64,000 bases of DNA from Mycobacterium sp. E787 (GTDB lineage: Bacteria > Actinomycetota > Actinomycetes > Mycobacteriales > Mycobacteriaceae), in contig NZ_LZKL01000121.1 in the NCBI RefSeq assembly GCF_001668725.1, forward strand, positions 1 through 64,000. The letters are read 5' to 3'. The position numbers were made by a program, and so were the translations under genes. The first letter of the stretch is position 1; each line of letters begins with the position of its first letter. Shown here piece after piece: positions 56,445 through 64,000 of the stretch. The notes below the pieces were generated by a model that ran no database searches, was not told the DNA's origin, and saw only the letters and a list, made by a program, of their open reading frames with translations.

Positions 56445-56849
56445 ATGATTCGGCAACTGCTCAGCGCCGCTTCCGTAGCGGGCATCACGATCGGCGTGGC
56501 GCCGTGTGCGGCAGCCGATCCGCAGTACAACGGCGACGTGCCCAACATGAATTACCAGGCCTCCCTGGGCGCGCCGTGCGACAACTACGAGCGCTTCATC
56601 TTCGGGCGCGGGCCCAGCGGCCAGGCCGAGGCCTGCCACTTCCCGCCGCCCAACCAGTTCCCCGCGGCCACCACCGGCTACTGGGTCATCTCCTATCCGC
56701 TCTACGGCGTACAGCAGGCCGGCGCGAAGTGCCCGGGCCCGCAGGCGGCCGCGCAGTCGGATCGCGGGCTGCCCATGCTGTGCCTGGGCGACCAGGGCTG
56801 GCAAGAGGGCTGGTTCACCGGGGCGGGGTTCTTCCCTCCCTCTTCGTGA
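56445..56849 (+). CDS. Secreted protein of unknown function (Rv1891-like)
   Basis: 134 residues from ATG 56445. Signal peptide of about 25 residues (IRQLLSAASVAGITIGVAP, then CAAADP). The mature part contains four cysteines (PCDNYE, ACHFPP, KCPGPQ, LCLGDQ) and tryptophan/proline-rich stretches (GYWVISYPLYG, GWQEGWFTGAGFFPPSS). Length matches the Rv1891 I recall. It is followed by two small plus-strand genes in the Rv1891-1893 order, likely co-transcribed. Function unknown. Confidence 0.85.
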   Translation: MIRQLLSAASVAGITIGVAPCAAADPQYNGDVPNMNYQASLGAPCDNYERFIFGRGPSGQAEACHFPPPNQFPAATTGYWVISYPLYGVQQAGAKCPGPQAAAQSDRGLPMLCLGDQGWQEGWFTGAGFFPPSS

Positions 56850-56860
56850 GGGGACGGTCG

Positions 56861-57148
56861 ATGAGCGCCACCCGGCCCGCCGCCCCGATCCCACGCTGGC
56901 TGCGCTTCGTCCTGGCGTCCGATCGGGCCGGCTCGGCGTGGTACATCGGGGCCGGCTTCTTCTTCGCGCCGGTGCTTGCGGTGCTGTCGCCGTGGCCGGC
57001 CGTCACCGCCGCGCTGTGGGGTGTCATCGGGCTGGCCGGGCTGTGGCTGGGCCTGCTCGGCATCGCGATGGCCATCGGACTGGCGCGGGTATTGCGCTCC
57101 GGTGCCGAGATTCCCGAGGACTACTGGCGCACCCTGGTCAACTACTGA
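56861..57148 (+). CDS. Small membrane protein (Rv1892-like)
   Basis: 95 residues from ATG 56861, 11 bp after the previous stop. Two hydrophobic segments at about 26-44 (AWYIGAGFFFAPVLAVLSP) and 48-75 (VTAALWGVIGLAGLWLGLLGIAMAIGLA), then a polar tail ending EDYWRTLVNY. Matches Rv1892 in order and approximate length. Function unknown; probably expressed with the neighbouring secreted protein. Confidence 0.82.
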   Translation: MSATRPAAPIPRWLRFVLASDRAGSAWYIGAGFFFAPVLAVLSPWPAVTAALWGVIGLAGLWLGLLGIAMAIGLARVLRSGAEIPEDYWRTLVNY

Positions 57149-57205
57149 CATCCAGACCCCACGTCTAGAGTCGGGTCAAAGGCGTTGCAACGAAAGGGGA
57201 CTCCG

Positions 57206-57433
57206 ATGGGCTTCAATCCCAGGGATGCGGTCGACGCGGTCAAGGACATCGCGACGAATGCCGTGGACAAGGCTTCGGACATCGTCGAACACGCCGGCGA
57301 CATCATCCGGGGTGACGTCGCCGGCGGTGCCAGCGGCATCGTCCAGAACTCGATCGACATCGGCACCTATGCGGTGGACCGCACCAAGGAAATCTTCACC
57401 GGGCGCGAGGACGTGGACGAAGTCGACGAGTAG
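57206..57433 (+). CDS. Small acidic amphipathic protein (Rv1893-like)
   Basis: 75 residues from ATG 57206, preceded by AAAGGGGA. Repeating helices (AVDAVKDIATNAVDKASDIV, then GDIIRGDVAGGASGIV and SIDIGTYAVDRTKEIF) end in an acidic tail (EDVDEVDE). No signal peptide or transmembrane segment. Same order and about the same length as Rv1893. Function unknown. It converges on the nitronate-monooxygenase-like gene with 3 bp between stops. Confidence 0.8.
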   Translation: MGFNPRDAVDAVKDIATNAVDKASDIVEHAGDIIRGDVAGGASGIVQNSIDIGTYAVDRTKEIFTGREDVDEVDE

Positions 57434-57436
57434 TCG

Positions 57437-58567
57437 TCAGACCGTGGCGGCCTCGTTCAGTTCGTCCAGCCGGTTGGTCGCTTCGAGGTACTCCTGCACC
57501 CACCGCTCGATGACGGTCGCCGTCTTCTCCACCTTGGTGAATTGCCCGACCACCTGACCGACCGGGTTGAACGCGACGTCGACGGTTTCGTTCGGGTAAC
57601 GGTTGGTGGCGCGCACGGCCATGCCGGAAACCATGTACTGCAACGGCATACCGAGCGGCTTGGGGTTGTCCGGCTGCTCCCACGCCTCGGTCCAGTCGTT
57701 GCGCAGCATCCGGGCCGGCTTGCCGGTGAACGACCGACTCCGGACGGTGTCACGGCTGCTCGCCTTGGCGTACGCCTGTTGCTGAACCGGGGTGTTCGAG
57801 GCTTCCTCGACCATCAGCCATTGGGAGCCGGTCCACGCTCCCTGGGCGCCCAGCGCCAGCGCCGCCGCGATCTGCTGACCGCTGCCGATGCCGCCGGCCG
57901 CCAGCACCGGCACCGGCGCGACCTCCTTGACGACCTGCGGCCACAAGACAATTGAGCCCACCTCGCCGCAGTGGCCGCCGGCCTCGCCGCCCTGCGCGAT
58001 GATGATGTCAACCCCGGCGTCGGCGTGCTTGCGGGCCTGCGAGGGCGAACCGCACAGCGCGGCCACCTTGCGACCGGTTTCGTGGATGTGCTTGATCATG
58101 TCGGCCGGGGGAGTGCCGAGCGCGTTGGCGATCATCCGCACCTTCGGGTGCTTCAGCGCCATCTCGACCTGCGGGGTGGCGGTCGCCTCCGTCCAGCCCA
58201 GCAACTGCAGGGTGTCCTCGTCCGCGTTCTCCACGGGTACACCGTGGTCCGCCAGGATTTTCTTGGCGAAGTCCAAGTGCTCCTGCGGGACCATCTTGCG
58301 CAGCGTGTCGGCCAACTCCTCCGCGGACAGGTGGGAGTCCATGCCCTCGTACTTGTTGGGGATCACGATGTCGACGCCGTAGGGGTGGTCGCCGATGTTC
58401 TCGTCGATCCAGTTGAGCTCGATCTCCAGCTGCTCGGGCGTGAAGCCCACGGCGCCGAGCACGCCGAAACCACCGGCCTTGCTGACAGCGACCACGACAT
58501 CGCGGCAGTGGGTGAAGGCGAAGATCGGGAACTCGATGCCAAGCTCGTCGCAAATCGCGGTGTGCAT
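57437..58567 (-). CDS. Nitronate monooxygenase/2-nitropropane dioxygenase-like protein (Rv1894c-like)
   Basis: 376-residue FMN TIM-barrel enzyme of the nitronate-monooxygenase/IMPDH-like family. Family stretches are HTAICDELGIEFPIFAFTHC, AVSKAGGFGVLGAVGFTPEQ, the FMN-binding AQGGEAGGHCGEVG and LAAGGIGSGQQIAAALALGA. Members may act as oxidoreductases on unsaturated substrates; the true substrate is unknown. A perfect KstR-type box (58594-58607) lies 26 bp upstream, placing it in the likely sterol regulon. Position matches Rv1894c. Confidence 0.88.
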   Translation of the reverse strand: MHTAICDELGIEFPIFAFTHCRDVVVAVSKAGGFGVLGAVGFTPEQLEIELNWIDENIGDHPYGVDIVIPNKYEGMDSHLSAEELADTLRKMVPQEHLDFAKKILADHGVPVENADEDTLQLLGWTEATATPQVEMALKHPKVRMIANALGTPPADMIKHIHETGRKVAALCGSPSQARKHADAGVDIIIAQGGEAGGHCGEVGSIVLWPQVVKEVAPVPVLAAGGIGSGQQIAAALALGAQGAWTGSQWLMVEEASNTPVQQQAYAKASSRDTVRSRSFTGKPARMLRNDWTEAWEQPDNPKPLGMPLQYMVSGMAVRATNRYPNETVDVAFNPVGQVVGQFTKVEKTATVIERWVQEYLEATNRLDELNEAATV

Positions 58568-58593
58568 GCCTACTCCTGGGGCGCTCGCCGAAC

Positions 58594-58607
58594 TGAAACG
58601 TGTTCTA
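58594..58607. promoter_or_regulatory. Perfect KstR-type operator
   Basis: TGAAACGTGTTCTA fits TnnAACnnGTTnnA, the published KstR consensus, at every defined base. It lies 26 bp upstream of the nitronate-monooxygenase-like ATG on the minus strand, so it would overlap its promoter. Confidence 0.72.
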
Positions 58608-58671
58608 GTTTAGTACGGCACTCGTTGACGTGGAAAGCCGCCCCGCACCAGCGCGTCGGCACTACAGGGTG

Positions 58672-59133
58672 TCAGCTCGACGCGCGCGCTATCCATACGA
58701 AGAGGAACGCCAGCATTCCCGCGAAGCAGACCAGATGATCGCGGCAGATGGCTCGCGCCAGACGGCTTTGTTCGGCCCGTTCGTCCGCGCGATGCCCGAG
58801 CCGAACGGCGCTCGGGACCGTGTGCGTCAGGGCAAGGACCATCGGCACCCCGGCGAGCGCCGCCGATATCGCCGGCACCCATGCCGGGTCGTGACCCCGA
58901 GCGGCCTGAAACCCCAACGCCGCCAACAAGATCAGCATGACGAGGGCGATGAGGTGGCTCATCGGTCGCGACGCGGTCGTCGCGCGATGGTAGTAAGCCG
59001 CGATGGAGGCGAGCACCGGCTCGGGCAATTCCTCACGCGCGCTTCGGTATTTGACGACCTGGACGTCGAAGATCAGATCCATCCACAAGACGGCGAGCAG
59101 GAAGCCGCTGCATGCCGTGAGCAACGGGGCCAC
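58672..59133 (-). CDS. Small integral membrane protein of unknown function
   Basis: About 153 residues from GTG 59133, preceded by GGAGGT. A TTG at 59181 would add 16 hydrophilic residues. About four hydrophobic segments: LLTACSGFLLAVLWMDLIF, then LIALVMLILLAALGFQA, then ISAALAGVPMVLALTHTV, and a last CFAGMLAFLFVWIA. A charged loop (SAREELPEPVLASIAAYY) separates the first two. No family recognised. It is divergent from the PE_PGRS gene. Confidence 0.6.
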   Translation of the reverse strand: MAPLLTACSGFLLAVLWMDLIFDVQVVKYRSAREELPEPVLASIAAYYHRATTASRPMSHLIALVMLILLAALGFQAARGHDPAWVPAISAALAGVPMVLALTHTVPSAVRLGHRADERAEQSRLARAICRDHLVCFAGMLAFLFVWIARASS

Positions 59134-59298
59134 GACGCTCGTTACCTCCGGTTCGCCTGGGCGCCACCAACGGGTCGACAATATGTTTCCCCGTTTAGCC
59201 GCTGCTGGGAAACAGCTTTGAATTATTAGAAACGTGTCGAATTTAGCCGGCGAGGATAACTACCATCCTCTCGGGGCGGGCTACCTGGAGGTTGTCGG

Positions 59299-60963
59299 AT
59301 GTCGTTTTTGGTTGCAGTGCCGGACGCAGTGGCCACCGCCGCGGAGAACGTGGCGGGCATCGCTTCATCGTTGAGCTCCGCCAACTCGGCAGCGGCCATC
59401 CCGACCACCGGTCTGCTGGCTGCGGCCGATGACGAGGTGTCGACGGCGATCGCTTCTCTGTTCGCCCGCCACGGCGCGCAATACCAGGCGCTCAGTGCTC
59501 AGGCGGCGGCGTTCCACGCGCAGTTCGTGCAGGCATTGAGCAACGCGGCCGGCAGCTACGCGACCGCGGAGGCCGCGAACGCGTCGCCGTTGCAGACCCT
59601 GGAGCAAGACGTGCTGGGGATCGTCAATGCGCCGACCAACACCCTGTTGGGACGCCCGCTGATCGGCCCCGGCAGCGACGGCGCTGCGGGGACCGGGCAG
59701 AACGGCGGTCCGGGCGGAATCTTGTGGGGCCGCGGCGGCAACGGCGGCTCGGGTGCGGCCGGCCAGGCCGGCGGCGCCGGCGGGGCGGCCGGCCTCATCG
59801 GCGTCGGCGGCGTCGGTGGGACCGGGGGCGCCGGCGCAGCGGGAGGCCACGGCGGCACCGGTGGCTGGTTGTGGGGCAGTGGCGGGTCCGGCGGGGCCGG
59901 CGGGACCGGCGGCGGTGCCGGCGGAGCCGGCGGCAACGCCCTGCTGATCGGCTCCGGCGGTGTTGGCGGCGGCGGTGCGGCCGGGGTCTCCGGGGGTGCG
60001 GGTGGCACCGGCGGCCGCGCCGGCTTCTTCTCGGGCATCGGCGGGGCCGGCGGGGCCGGCGGCGACGCCACGACCGGCACCGGCGGGGCGGGCGGGGCCG
60101 GCGGTAACGGAACCGGCCTCTTCACCGGCTTCGGCGGTGCCGGTGGGCACGGTGGCGCCGCCACCGCTGCCGGGGGCACCGGCGGCGTGGGCGGCGCGGG
60201 CGGCCAGGGCTGGGCCCGCAGCCCGTTGGGGATCGACCTGACCATGGGCGGGGCCGGCGGACACGGCGGCGACGCCACCGTCGACGGGGCTACCGGCGGC
60301 GCCGGCGGCGCGGGCGGCACCAGCGTTTCCAGTGGCTTCTTCGGAATCGACTTGGCCCAGGCCGGCGCCGGCGGCGTGGGCGGCGCCGCTGTTAGCTCCG
60401 GCACCGCCGGGGCCGGCGGCGCGGGCGGTGCCGCCGCGGCTCCCGACTTCGTCGGGTGGGGCGCTTCCATCGGCGGCGACGGCGGGGCCGGCGGTGCCGC
60501 CTCCGGCAACGCGACGGGCGGCGCCGGCGGCGCGGGGGGTGTGGCGGCGACGGTGACGGGCATCGCCGGCGGCGGTGCGGGCGGAGCCGGCGGCGCCTCG
60601 ACGCTGGGCGACGGTGGCGTCGGCGGGCACGGCGGCTTTGCCGCCGGGCTGCAGGGCGCCATCGGCGGTAACGGCGGGCACGGGGGCGCCGCTCCCACCG
60701 GCAACGGCGGCAACGACGGCGGCGACGGCGGCGGCGGCCTCGGCTTCTTCGCCCAGGGCGGCGCCGGCGGCGACGCCGGCACCGGTGGCGGCCCAGCCAA
60801 CGGCGGCAACGGGGGCAACGCCGGGATCATCGACATGGGCACCTACAACCCGTCGATCTTCGGCATCGGCGGCAACGGCGGCAACGGTTTCGGCACCGGG
60901 CACGGCGGCACGGGTGGCCAGGGCGGTCACTTTGGCGCGCCCGGCGCGAACGGCAAGCCATAG
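59299..60963 (+). CDS. PE_PGRS-family protein
   Basis: 554 residues. The PE domain (~1-95) begins SFLVAVPDAVATAAENVAGI, with Pro8-Asp9 in place of the usual Pro-Glu. A YxxxE secretion signal (YATAE) follows the second helix, near residue 87. A short linker with GRPLIGPGSDG leads to the PGRS region (~130-554), about 420 residues of Gly-Gly-Ala/Asn repeats. It has a GGAGG site. Exported by a type VII (ESX-5) system and surface-associated in relatives. Its presence argues against the M. avium complex, which lacks PE_PGRS genes. Sequence accuracy in such GC-rich repeats may be limited. Confidence 0.93.
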   Translation: MSFLVAVPDAVATAAENVAGIASSLSSANSAAAIPTTGLLAAADDEVSTAIASLFARHGAQYQALSAQAAAFHAQFVQALSNAAGSYATAEAANASPLQTLEQDVLGIVNAPTNTLLGRPLIGPGSDGAAGTGQNGGPGGILWGRGGNGGSGAAGQAGGAGGAAGLIGVGGVGGTGGAGAAGGHGGTGGWLWGSGGSGGAGGTGGGAGGAGGNALLIGSGGVGGGGAAGVSGGAGGTGGRAGFFSGIGGAGGAGGDATTGTGGAGGAGGNGTGLFTGFGGAGGHGGAATAAGGTGGVGGAGGQGWARSPLGIDLTMGGAGGHGGDATVDGATGGAGGAGGTSVSSGFFGIDLAQAGAGGVGGAAVSSGTAGAGGAGGAAAAPDFVGWGASIGGDGGAGGAASGNATGGAGGAGGVAATVTGIAGGGAGGAGGASTLGDGGVGGHGGFAAGLQGAIGGNGGHGGAAPTGNGGNDGGDGGGGLGFFAQGGAGGDAGTGGGPANGGNGGNAGIIDMGTYNPSIFGIGGNGGNGFGTGHGGTGGQGGHFGAPGANGKP

Positions 60964-61102
60964 CCCCATGAGCGGGTGATGCCCAGCGGGCGGCGTGCCG
61001 ATCCTTGATCCTCTCCGCCGCAACGGGGTAGCGTGGTGCCCGCAATTACGAAACGCGCAGTAGCGTAATTGGCCGCGCCCCTCTACCGGAAGGATCGGCT
61101 TG

Positions 61103-63043
61103 ATGCGCAGCCGCTATGCCGGCCATCCCTTCACCACGCCGACGGACGAGATCGCGGCCGCCCTCGAGGATGTCAGCATCCCGACCCTGCTGCTTTCGCT
61201 CGTCCACATCACCGGCGATCCCCGGTTCATCCGCGACTTCAAGCCCCTGGGCATCTTCCTCAACGAGGTGCAGGGCTTCATGTCCGAGGAGGACAAGGCG
61301 CGGGCCCGCGCGGCGGCGCTGCCGGTGCTCACCGACTACCGGGACCGCGGTTGCCCCGAACCCGAGCCGCTGAGCCTCGAACTCATTCGGGAGATGATGG
61401 ACTGGGCGGCCTGCGAACACGTCACCGACGACTACCTGCCGCTGATCCTGGAAGAGATGGATCTCGACGGCGTCGACCCCCGCCGTCCGGCCGCCCTGCC
61501 GACGCAGTCCGCCGCCGAACTCCCGGTCCTGGTGGTCGGATGCGGGGAATCCGGCCTGCTGGCCGGCATCCGGCTCAAGCAGGCCAATATCCCCTTCACC
61601 ATCGTCGAGAAAAACGCCGGGCCCGGCGGAACGTGGTGGGAGAACAGCTATCCCGGCGCCCGCGTGGACGTCGCAAACCACTTCTACTGCTACAGCTTCG
61701 AACCCAACAACGATTGGACACACTTCTTCGCCGAGCAATACGAGCTGCAGGACTATTTCACCAAGGTGATGAACAAGCACGGCCTGGCCGAGCACATTCG
61801 GTGGAACACCGAGGTCGTCGAGGCGGAATGGGACGATGCCGACGGGTTGTGGAAGGTCTCGGTGCGCGGCCCGGACGGCCGGGTGAGCACGATCAGCGCG
61901 CGGGTCGTCCTGACGGCCGTCGGCCAGCTGAACCGGCCCAATGTCCCCGAATTCGACGGAGCCGACACCTTCGAGGGGCCGTCATTTCACTCGGCGGCCT
62001 GGGATCACTCGATCGATCTGACGGGCAAGCGGGTCGCGCTCATCGGCGCCGGCGCCAGCGGCTTCCAGATAGCGCCGGCGATCGCCCGCCAGGTCGACAA
62101 GCTCACCGTGTTCCAGCGCACCGCCCAGTGGATGTTCCCGAACGCCATGTACCACGACGAGGTCGGCGACGGGGTGCGCTGGGCGATGCGGCATCTGCCC
62201 TTCTACGGCCGGTGGTACCGGTTCCTGGTGCTTTGGCCCGGTGCCGACAAGGGACTCGACGCCGCAGAGGGCGACCCCGACTACGCCGATCAGGACTACG
62301 CCGTCAGCGACATCAACGCCGCCGCCCGAATGATGTTCTCGCAGTGGATCACCAGCCAGGTCGGCGAAGGCCCGAACTCCCAAGAGCTGTTGGACAAGGT
62401 GCTGCCCGACTATCCCGCCACCGGGAAACGGACACTGCAGGACAACGGCAGCTGGCTGCAGACGCTGCAGCGCGACAACGTCGAGTTGGTGCGCACCCCG
62501 ATCCAGAGGATCGCGCCGCACGGCGTCGTCACGGACGACGGCGTGACGCACGAGGCCGACGTCATCGTGTACGCGACGGGGTTTCGCCACACCGATGTGT
62601 TGTGGCCGCTGAAAGTGACCGGCCGCAACGGTATTGACCTGCACGAGCTGTGGGGTAGCCGGCCGTACGCCTACCTCGGCATCACGGTGCCCGGATTCCC
62701 GAACTTCTTCATCATCTACGGACCCGGGACCCATCTCGCCCATGGCGGCAGTTTGATCTTCCAGTCCGAACTCCAGATGCGCTATGTCGGTCAGTGCCTG
62801 CAGCGGCTGGCCCAGGAGAAGCTGCACTCGGTGGAACCAAAGGCCGACGCCGCGACCGACTGGCACCAACGCACGCAGAACCAGATCAAGAAGATGGTGT
62901 GGTCGCACCCCGCCGTCAAACACTCCTACTTCAAGAATGCCGACGGGGAGATTCATACCGTCAGCCCGTGGCGCCTCAACGAGTACTGGGCCGCGGTGCG
63001 CGCACCCGACTGGTCGAATTTCCTTGTCCGGCAGAGAAAGTGA
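61103..63043 (+). CDS. FAD-dependent Baeyer-Villiger-type monooxygenase
   Basis: 646 residues from ATG 61103 (TTG 61100 immediately before). An N-terminal extension of ~140 residues precedes the flavoprotein core. FAD site GCGESGLLAG near residue 148; the Baeyer-Villiger fingerprint FEGPSFHSAAWDH near 290; NADPH site GAGASGFQIAP near 325. The enzyme inserts oxygen next to a ketone or oxidises another soft nucleophile. It is followed by an alcohol dehydrogenase gene after 10 bp, giving an alcohol-to-ketone-to-ester type pair. Extended N-termini occur in actinobacterial BVMOs. Confidence 0.9.
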   Translation: MRSRYAGHPFTTPTDEIAAALEDVSIPTLLLSLVHITGDPRFIRDFKPLGIFLNEVQGFMSEEDKARARAAALPVLTDYRDRGCPEPEPLSLELIREMMDWAACEHVTDDYLPLILEEMDLDGVDPRRPAALPTQSAAELPVLVVGCGESGLLAGIRLKQANIPFTIVEKNAGPGGTWWENSYPGARVDVANHFYCYSFEPNNDWTHFFAEQYELQDYFTKVMNKHGLAEHIRWNTEVVEAEWDDADGLWKVSVRGPDGRVSTISARVVLTAVGQLNRPNVPEFDGADTFEGPSFHSAAWDHSIDLTGKRVALIGAGASGFQIAPAIARQVDKLTVFQRTAQWMFPNAMYHDEVGDGVRWAMRHLPFYGRWYRFLVLWPGADKGLDAAEGDPDYADQDYAVSDINAAARMMFSQWITSQVGEGPNSQELLDKVLPDYPATGKRTLQDNGSWLQTLQRDNVELVRTPIQRIAPHGVVTDDGVTHEADVIVYATGFRHTDVLWPLKVTGRNGIDLHELWGSRPYAYLGITVPGFPNFFIIYGPGTHLAHGGSLIFQSELQMRYVGQCLQRLAQEKLHSVEPKADAATDWHQRTQNQIKKMVWSHPAVKHSYFKNADGEIHTVSPWRLNEYWAAVRAPDWSNFLVRQRK

Positions 63044-63053
63044 GCACACCACT

Positions 63054-64000
63054 ATGCGAACGGTAGTCCTCGACGGACCACGCAATATCGAGGTCGACAC
63101 ACGCCCCGATCCGGCACTCCCCGGTCCCGACGGAGCGATCATCTCGGTCACCGCCGCCGGAATCTGCGGATCGGATCTGCATTTCTACGAGGGTGACTAT
63201 CCGCTGGCCGCACCCATGACGCTCGGCCATGAAGCCGTCGGCACCGTAGTCGAGGTCGGGCCCGAGGTGCGCACCGTCAAGGTCGGCGACCAGGTGATGG
63301 TGTCCTCGGTGACCGGCTGCGGCGCGTGCCCGGGATGCGCCACACGCGACCCGGTGATGTGCTACTCCGGGTTTCAGATCTTCGGCGGCGGCGTGCTTCC
63401 CGGGGCGCAGGCCGATCTGCTCGCCGTGCCGGCGGCCGACTTCCAGCTGCTCACGACTCCCGAAGGGATCAGCACCGAGCAGGCGCTGCTGCTCACCGAC
63501 AACCTGGCCACGGGCTGGGCGGCGGCACAGCGAGCCGATATCCCGTTCGGCGGGACGGTCGCGGTGATCGGCCTGGGCGCGGTCGGTCTGTGCGCGCTGC
63601 GCAGCGCGTTGTTTCAGGGCGCCGCAACGGTTTTCGCCGTCGATCGCGTCGACGGCCGGCTGGACCGCGCCGCCGGGTGGGGAGCGACGCCGGTCAAGGC
63701 ACCGGCGGTGGAGGCCATCCTGGCGGCGACGGGCGGGCGCGGGGCCGACGCGGTGATCGACGCCGTCGCGACCGACACGTCCCTGACCGACGCGCTGAAC
63801 GCGGTGCGGCCGGGCGGCACCGTTTCGGTCGTCGGCGTGCACGACATGAATCCGTTTCCGCTCAACGCGCTGGGGTGCCTGATTCGCAGCATCACGCTGC
63901 GGATGACCACCGCACCGGTGCAGCGCACCTGGCCGGAGTTGATCCCGCTGCTGCAGTCCGGCCGGCTCGACGTCGACGGCATCTTCACCACGACCCTGTC
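63054..64000 (+). CDS. Zinc-dependent alcohol dehydrogenase (cut by window end)
   Basis: First 315 residues of a medium-chain dehydrogenase; the window ends before the stop. Catalytic zinc site GICGSDLHF with Cys38, and GHE with His59; structural zinc cysteines Cys89, Cys92, Cys95 and Cys103. Rossmann loop VIGLGAVGL near residue 175. It begins 10 bp after the BVMO stop, so it is probably in its operon. It would supply or remove the carbonyl substrate or product of the BVMO. Substrate unknown. Confidence 0.87.
   Translation, partial: MRTVVLDGPRNIEVDTRPDPALPGPDGAIISVTAAGICGSDLHFYEGDYPLAAPMTLGHEAVGTVVEVGPEVRTVKVGDQVMVSSVTGCGACPGCATRDPVMCYSGFQIFGGGVLPGAQADLLAVPAADFQLLTTPEGISTEQALLLTDNLATGWAAAQRADIPFGGTVAVIGLGAVGLCALRSALFQGAATVFAVDRVDGRLDRAAGWGATPVKAPAVEAILAATGGRGADAVIDAVATDTSLTDALNAVRPGGTVSVVGVHDMNPFPLNALGCLIRSITLRMTTAPVQRTWPELIPLLQSGRLDVDGIFTTTL

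Noticed and set aside
59660..60960. Possible tandem DNA repeat array or CRISPR
   Set aside because: The periodicity is that of Gly-Gly-Ala/Asn codons in PGRS, without identical repeats or unique spacers.
59365..61023. Long open frames opposite and within the PE_PGRS gene
   Set aside because: Glycine-repeat codons stay open in every frame. No domain or RBS supports them.

Overview
The window is a high-GC chromosomal segment of a slow-growing Mycobacterium. Diagnostic genes are apa, fbpB (antigen 85B), rpfC, lppE, cyp140, bfrA with IdeR boxes, lldD2, glnA3 and a PE_PGRS gene. From memory, the gene order follows the M. tuberculosis Rv1858-Rv1894c interval, with insertions and losses. A PE_PGRS gene argues against the M. 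avium complex, which lacks that family. An intact oxyR, a lon protease and a phosphoketolase argue against the M. tuberculosis complex. I would place it among other slow-growing nontuberculous mycobacteria. I see no tRNA, rRNA, CRISPR array, insertion sequence or prophage.

Layout. 0.4-5.6 kb: molybdate importer genes modBC, secreted glycoprotein gene apa, a small membrane protein, adhA and a CPBP membrane protease. 5.6-13 kb: a CGNR zinc-finger regulator divergent from a 44-residue microprotein, phosphoketolase with an SDR, and a TetR module whose two flanking promoters carry the same 19-bp dyad. 13-20 kb: UppP, a double-length family III CoA-transferase, a thiolase-like protein and an epimerase fused to a PEP-synthase-like tail. 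20-26.5 kb: mostly minus-strand genes including a DUF72/HhH pair, TfoX, a Ddn-like protein, a secreted protein with a structured leader, lon and an alpha/beta hydrolase. 26.6-34.7 kb: lldD2, DUF1810, a GH13 glycosidase, an oxyR-ahpC-ahpD peroxide module placed between the Rv1873 and Rv1874 homologues, and the bfd/bfrA iron-storage pair.

34.7-45.3 kb: a drug-efflux-type MFS protein with a winged-helix-like tail, an F420-type enzyme, the overlapping glnA3-amidohydrolase pair, a sigma-F-type promoter before an acyltransferase, several small ORFs, and a lipoprotein-type dienelactone hydrolase with a truncated relic of itself nearby. 45.3-51.3 kb: cyp140, lppE, an SDR, SRPBCC, rpfC, a secreted chorismate mutase broken by one nonsense codon, and fbpB. 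51.7-59.1 kb: a DUF7159 protein, YceI, a CYP125 paralogue with an alcohol dehydrogenase, a broken RibD/DHFR-like gene, the Rv1891-1893 homologues, and a nitronate-monooxygenase-like gene under a KstR-type box. 59.3-64 kb: PE_PGRS, a Baeyer-Villiger-type monooxygenase and a zinc alcohol dehydrogenase cut by the window edge.

Themes. Redox and iron homeostasis: oxyR/ahpCD, bfd/bfrA, F420-type enzymes. Lipid or sterol oxidation: CYP125 paralogue plus ADH plus a KstR-boxed gene, and BVMO plus ADH. Envelope and secreted proteins: apa, fbpB, rpfC, lppE, PE_PGRS. Several genes are decaying: the chorismate mutase, the DHFR-like gene and the hydrolase relic. Names rest on recognised motifs and remembered homologues; no database search was run.
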